DNA of 8,214 bases, taken from positions 1-8,214 of the forward strand of contig CAZFZL010000068.1 of the NCBI GenBank assembly GCA_964523005.1, given 5' to 3'. This DNA is from UMGS1307 sp964523005. GTDB taxonomy: Bacteria; Bacillota; Clostridia; Oscillospirales; CAG-382. The position numbers and the translations under genes are program-made. The stretch's first letter is position 1; the number at the start of each line of letters is the position of its first letter. The notes beneath the pieces are model-generated. The model had not been told where the DNA came from, made no database searches, and worked only from the letters and a program-made list of their open reading frames with translations. Below, piece after piece: positions 5,846-8,214 of this stretch.

Positions 5846-5877
5846 ATGCCGGCAAAGCGATAGAGCCCTGCCGGCAT
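5846..5877 (-). terminator. Intercistronic hairpin without a strong T run
   Basis: A perfect 9-bp repeat, ATGCCGGCA (5846-5854) and TGCCGGCAT (5869-5877), is extended on the RNA strand by GGGC/GCUU (two G-C and two G-U pairs) to a 13-bp stem with a 6-nt loop. It is followed on the minus strand only by ATTTTC, so it is a weak terminator at best. It lies 8 nt after the Gfo/Idh stop codon and before the next ribosome site. It could partly terminate, protect the upstream mRNA 3' end, or set the ratio between upstream and downstream genes. Confidence 0.6.
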
Positions 5878-5885
5878 TATAATAC

Positions 5886-6983
5886 TTATGAAAAATAGAA
5901 GGGTTTACCGTTTCTTGCCGACTGATATATAGCGTCGAGGATGAGTGAAACTGTATATGCCTGCTCAGGCAGCACGAAAGGATCAGTATTCTCGGTAACT
6001 GCCTTGATCCACAGATATGCTTCTCTGTCCTCCGGCTTCATGTTTGAGTTACCTTCATAGAATGCTGCGCCGCCGCTTGAAAGATCGGGCTTCATGGTAT
6101 AGCGTCTGCCCTGTCTGATACCGTTTATACGCACGCCGTCGAACATATCTGCGCCTGCTTTATCTCCACATAGCTGTGTGATGGCTTCTCCGGGCGTGAG
6201 CGTATTGAGCGCCCAGCTCGTTTCGAGCGAAACAGTTGCTCCGTTCTCCATGACGATGAAGCCGAACGCCGCGTCTTCGACGGTGAACTGCTTGGGATCC
6301 CATTCTCCCCAAGCATTTCCCGACGGGACGGTACCCTTCAGTTTTTCATACGTTGTACCTACGCAGAATTTCGGCTTGTAGTTGTTCATGCACCAAAGCG
6401 TGAGATCGAGAGCGTGGGTACCGATATCTATAAGCGGGCCGCCGCCCTGTTCATATTCGTTGAGAAAAACGCCCCATGTAGGAACTTCGCGACGTCTGAT
6501 GGCGATTGCTCTTGCGTAATAAATATCACCGAGTGTTCCTTCATCACATTCGTTCTTTACGTACAGTGAATCCGGGCGCTGTCTGTTCTGATAACCTATC
6601 GTGAGCTTTTTCCCGGTGCGTTTTGCCGCATCGAGCATTTTTTTTGCTTCCGCAGCGTTTATTGCCATCGGTTTTTCACACATGACGTGTTTTCCTGCCT
6701 CAAGAGCATCGATGGTAATGAAGCTGTGACTTCTGTTCGGAGTAAGAACATGAACGACATCGATCGTCTTGTCCTCAAGGAGCTTCTTATAATCCGTGTA
6801 TACTTTTGCTTCGGGTATGCCGTAGCGTTTTGCCGCTTCCTCGGCTTTGGAGACTATGAGATCGCAGAAAGCGACCATTTCGATATTATGCAGCTTGTGA
6901 AGTGCCGGAAGATGCTTTCCGTTCGCTATACCGCCGCAGCCTATAATACCGATCCTTACCTTATCTGATGCTGAGATACTCAT
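5886..6983 (-). CDS. Gfo/Idh/MocA family NAD(P)-dependent oxidoreductase
   Basis: These enzymes oxidise or reduce a hydroxyl/keto group of sugars, glycosides or inositols with NAD(P). The 365-aa product has an N-terminal Rossmann fold with GIIGCGGIA (12-20), an acidic residue D41 at the end of the second strand, and HVLTPNRSH (78-86). The signature E103-K104-P105 carries the catalytic lysine. The C-terminal substrate domain holds G-G-G-P-L-x-D186-x-G-x-H190-x-x-D193, the family's catalytic Asp/His region. Length is typical. The start is supported by GGAGGA 7-8 nt before ATG. It follows the 107-aa gene by 22 nt and precedes the second TIM barrel by 62 nt. The pairing with two TIM-barrel genes recalls inositol (IolG with IolE/IolI) and 3-keto-glycoside (YcjS with YcjR) pathways; the substrate is not determined. 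Confidence 0.93.
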   Translation of the reverse strand: MSISASDKVRIGIIGCGGIANGKHLPALHKLHNIEMVAFCDLIVSKAEEAAKRYGIPEAKVYTDYKKLLEDKTIDVVHVLTPNRSHSFITIDALEAGKHVMCEKPMAINAAEAKKMLDAAKRTGKKLTIGYQNRQRPDSLYVKNECDEGTLGDIYYARAIAIRRREVPTWGVFLNEYEQGGGPLIDIGTHALDLTLWCMNNYKPKFCVGTTYEKLKGTVPSGNAWGEWDPKQFTVEDAAFGFIVMENGATVSLETSWALNTLTPGEAITQLCGDKAGADMFDGVRINGIRQGRRYTMKPDLSSGGAAFYEGNSNMKPEDREAYLWIKAVTENTDPFVLPEQAYTVSLILDAIYQSARNGKPFYFS

Positions 6984-7005
6984 GATTTTCCTCCGATATG
7001 TATAT

Positions 7006-7329
7006 TTATTTTCTGTAATATGTGTAATATGCTATAACCGTGCGTTCCCGCTGTCTGTCGAGATCGAAGCCTGTGAGCACGACGCCGTTGAGCGACATGA
7101 ATTCCCATGCGCTGAGCGTATCTATCTTGGCTCTGAACAGAACATCCTCGACACCGAAAGCGACGACCATAAGCTCATCGCCCTTGACGCAAATGAAGCC
7201 TGTCTTTCCGATGACGGTATCAACTTCGTCTTCGCGTTCAGCAACATACTTGAGCGAATATCCGTCAAGCTTATTCGCCATATATCTCTTGAAGCGAACG
7301 CTGTTCGTGTCCTTAGGCGGCTTTTTCAT
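7006..7329 (-). CDS. Conserved-looking small protein of unknown function
   Basis: I do not recognise this family with confidence. The 107-aa product is soluble, with no signal peptide or membrane segment. It begins with a basic segment (MKKPPKDTNSVRFKRYMANK, residues 1-20). It continues with alternating hydrophobic stretches that suggest a compact beta-rich fold (TVIGKTGFICVKGDELMVVA; VLFRAKIDTLSAWEFMSLNG; GVVLTGFDL) and ends RTVIAYYTYYRK. Its ATG overlaps the TGA of the upstream TIM-barrel gene as ATGA, and no clear ribosome site precedes it, so translation should be coupled to that gene. A 22-nt gap leads to the Gfo/Idh gene. Strict coupling and a position between two sugar enzymes argue for a real gene and for a partner, subunit or regulator role (inference). 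Confidence 0.8.
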   Translation of the reverse strand: MKKPPKDTNSVRFKRYMANKLDGYSLKYVAEREDEVDTVIGKTGFICVKGDELMVVAFGVEDVLFRAKIDTLSAWEFMSLNGVVLTGFDLDRQRERTVIAYYTYYRK

Positions 7330-8117
7330 TCAGCGAAGGTGAGCTTCTTTATGTAGCGGATAGAGTATTCAAGTCCTTTTTCACCAAGCTCGCCCTGCCA
7401 CGTTTCGGAGTGCGGCTCAAAGGAAAGTACTCCGTCATATTTGGAGTGTTGAAGAATTGAAAGGAACGCGCCCCAGTTTATCATGTCCAATCCGGCAGGC
7501 GGATCGTCCACATGCACCCCGGCGACGTTGATGGTGCCTTTTATATGAACATGATAGAAACGGCTTGACCATTCGACGGCTTCCCTGAGATAGTCCCTGC
7601 CGCCGTTTATGGTGTGTGAAGGATCAAACTTTATTCCGAGCTCCGGAAGGTGTCCGTGTATAAGCTCCCATGCTTTCGGGGTGTTCACATAGCTGTTCCA
7701 GTCGCAATTATAGGTGCATATTTTCACCTTTCCGGCAGCATATTCGATAAGCGCCTGAAAATACGCTATCGCCGCCGAGATGTTTGAGAAGTATGAAATA
7801 TCTTTGACATAGTTCATTCCGGAAATATAAACAGGGCAACCGAGTGTGATGCAAAGATCGATAAGCTCTTTTTCCTGTGAAAATTCTTTTTCGTTGACGC
7901 TTCCGTCCGCGTTGAGCCTGTTTCTGCCCCATCTTCCGACAGCGCTCATGGCGACATCGTTCTTTTTCATGGCTTCGAGTATCGAAGCGACTGCTGCGTC
8001 GTTGGTGAGATAAGTTATATCGTCACCGTTGACATCAAATTCGGCATAGTCGAGTCCGTAGTGTCTCACTCTCTCGATACCGGCGGCATCGTGTGAGGTT
8101 ATTATTCCGAGTTTCAT
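7326..8117 (-). CDS. Sugar phosphate isomerase/epimerase-like TIM-barrel protein
   Basis: A 263-aa member of the xylose-isomerase-like TIM-barrel superfamily, first gene of the operon. It starts MKLGIITSHDAAGIERVRHYG and includes a glycine/arginine segment V60-G-R-W-G-R65, then the strand KICTYNCDWN (132-141), GIKFDPSH (161-168), FYHVHIKGT (187-195), DDPPAGLD (204-211) and LSFEPHSETW (231-240). Probable metal ligands are D165, H168, H191 and E234. The position where many relatives carry the first Glu ligand is N137 here, so the metal site may differ. The start is supported by AAGGAAGG 9 nt before ATG. Its stop overlaps the next gene's start. It shares only the fold with the 322-aa TIM barrel of the same operon and is not a close duplicate, so the two probably catalyse different steps. 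Confidence 0.87.
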   Translation of the reverse strand: MKLGIITSHDAAGIERVRHYGLDYAEFDVNGDDITYLTNDAAVASILEAMKKNDVAMSAVGRWGRNRLNADGSVNEKEFSQEKELIDLCITLGCPVYISGMNYVKDISYFSNISAAIAYFQALIEYAAGKVKICTYNCDWNSYVNTPKAWELIHGHLPELGIKFDPSHTINGGRDYLREAVEWSSRFYHVHIKGTINVAGVHVDDPPAGLDMINWGAFLSILQHSKYDGVLSFEPHSETWQGELGEKGLEYSIRYIKKLTFAE

Positions 8118-8126
8118 TGTTTATGC

Positions 8127-8134
8127 CCTTCCTT
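8127..8134 (-). promoter_or_regulatory. Ribosome binding site of the first operon gene
   Basis: AAGGAAGG on the minus strand ends 9 nt before the ATG at 8117, fixing that start. Confidence 0.7.
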
Positions 8135-8148
8135 GGTCTGCGTTGCTT

Positions 8149-8162
8149 TTGCACGACCGCAA
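8149..8162. promoter_or_regulatory. Possible operator overlapping the transcription start
   Basis: The inverted repeat TTGC-ACGACC-GCAA lies just downstream of the -10 box, where a repressor would block initiation. The arms are only 4 bp, so chance is a real possibility. No regulator gene is in the window. Confidence 0.25.
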
Positions 8163-8164
8163 TT

Positions 8165-8193
8165 ATTATAACAGAATAAAAAATATTTATGAA
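8165..8193 (-). promoter_or_regulatory. Promoter of the five-gene sugar operon
   Basis: On the minus strand TTCATA (8193-8188, 4 of 6 to the -35 consensus), a 17-nt AT-rich spacer and a perfect TATAAT (8170-8165) precede the first gene, with a leader of about 40 nt. A weak -35 with a perfect -10 fits a promoter open to regulation. The upstream sequence to the window end is very AT-rich and holds no gene. Confidence 0.7.
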
Positions 8194-8214
8194 AAAATTA
8201 TTACTTACTACAAT

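Noticed and set aside
5824..5877. An 18-residue N-terminal extension of the 322-aa TIM barrel from an ATG at 5877
   Set aside because: The extension would be encoded by the intercistronic hairpin and lacks a ribosome site. The ATG at 5823 has AAAGGA at good spacing and gives the family N-terminus.
7006..7329. The 107-aa protein as the beta subunit of a C-glycoside deglycosidase
   Set aside because: The context (Gfo/Idh plus TIM barrel) is suggestive, but the protein is shorter than those subunits and I see no recognisable resemblance in its sequence. It remains unassigned.
6984..7356. Two overlapping plus-strand frames of 100 and 124 codons opposite the 107-aa gene
   Set aside because: They are antisense, serine-rich or unpatterned, and have no promoter or ribosome site. 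The minus frame is coupled to its neighbours and gives a coherent protein.
1..8214. CRISPR arrays, tRNA or rRNA genes, transposases and phage genes
   Set aside because: I saw no regularly spaced direct repeats, no tRNA-like cloverleaf, no rRNA stretch and no mobile-element protein anywhere in the window.

Overview
The window looks like the chromosome of a Gram-positive, low-to-moderate GC bacterium, most likely an uncultured gut-type Clostridia member (inference). The reasons are strong AGGAGG-type Shine-Dalgarno sites, TTGACA-17-TATAAT promoters, the order infC-rpmI-rplT behind an attenuator-like leader, a lipoprotein solute-binding protein, and compact co-directional operons. Every gene I can support is on the minus strand, so transcription runs from high to low coordinates.

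Right half (about 8200 to 3273): one apparent five-gene carbohydrate operon. It begins at a promoter near 8165-8193. In transcription order it holds a 263-aa TIM-barrel sugar isomerase/epimerase-like protein, a 107-aa protein of unknown function coupled to it by an ATGA overlap, a 365-aa Gfo/Idh/MocA NAD(P)-dependent oxidoreductase, a second TIM-barrel protein (322 aa), and a 502/503-aa solute-binding lipoprotein. It ends at a strong terminator at 3273-3302. A 13-bp hairpin sits between the oxidoreductase and the second TIM-barrel gene. One dehydrogenase plus two metal-dependent TIM barrels plus a substrate-capture lipoprotein suggests uptake and oxidative remodelling of a sugar, glycoside or cyclitol. 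The substrate cannot be read from the sequence, and no permease, kinase or glycosidase is present.

Middle (3271 to 1791): a single MATE-family multidrug exporter gene with its own promoter. Its stop codon lies inside the -35 box of the next promoter, and no terminator separates it from the next operon.

Left half (1794 to 138): the translation operon infC-rpmI-rplT (IF-3, L35, L20). It sits behind a structured leader that ends in an intrinsic terminator, as expected for L20 autoregulation. IF-3 probably starts at a rare AUA codon. After rplT comes the short S21 gene rpsU, with its own promoter and a near-perfect terminator. At the extreme left edge a promoter, a ribosome binding site and an ATG point to a further gene leaving the window.

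The ribosomal part is ordinary apart from the infC start and the infC/rpmI overlap. The least understood part is the catabolic operon, above all its 107-aa protein.
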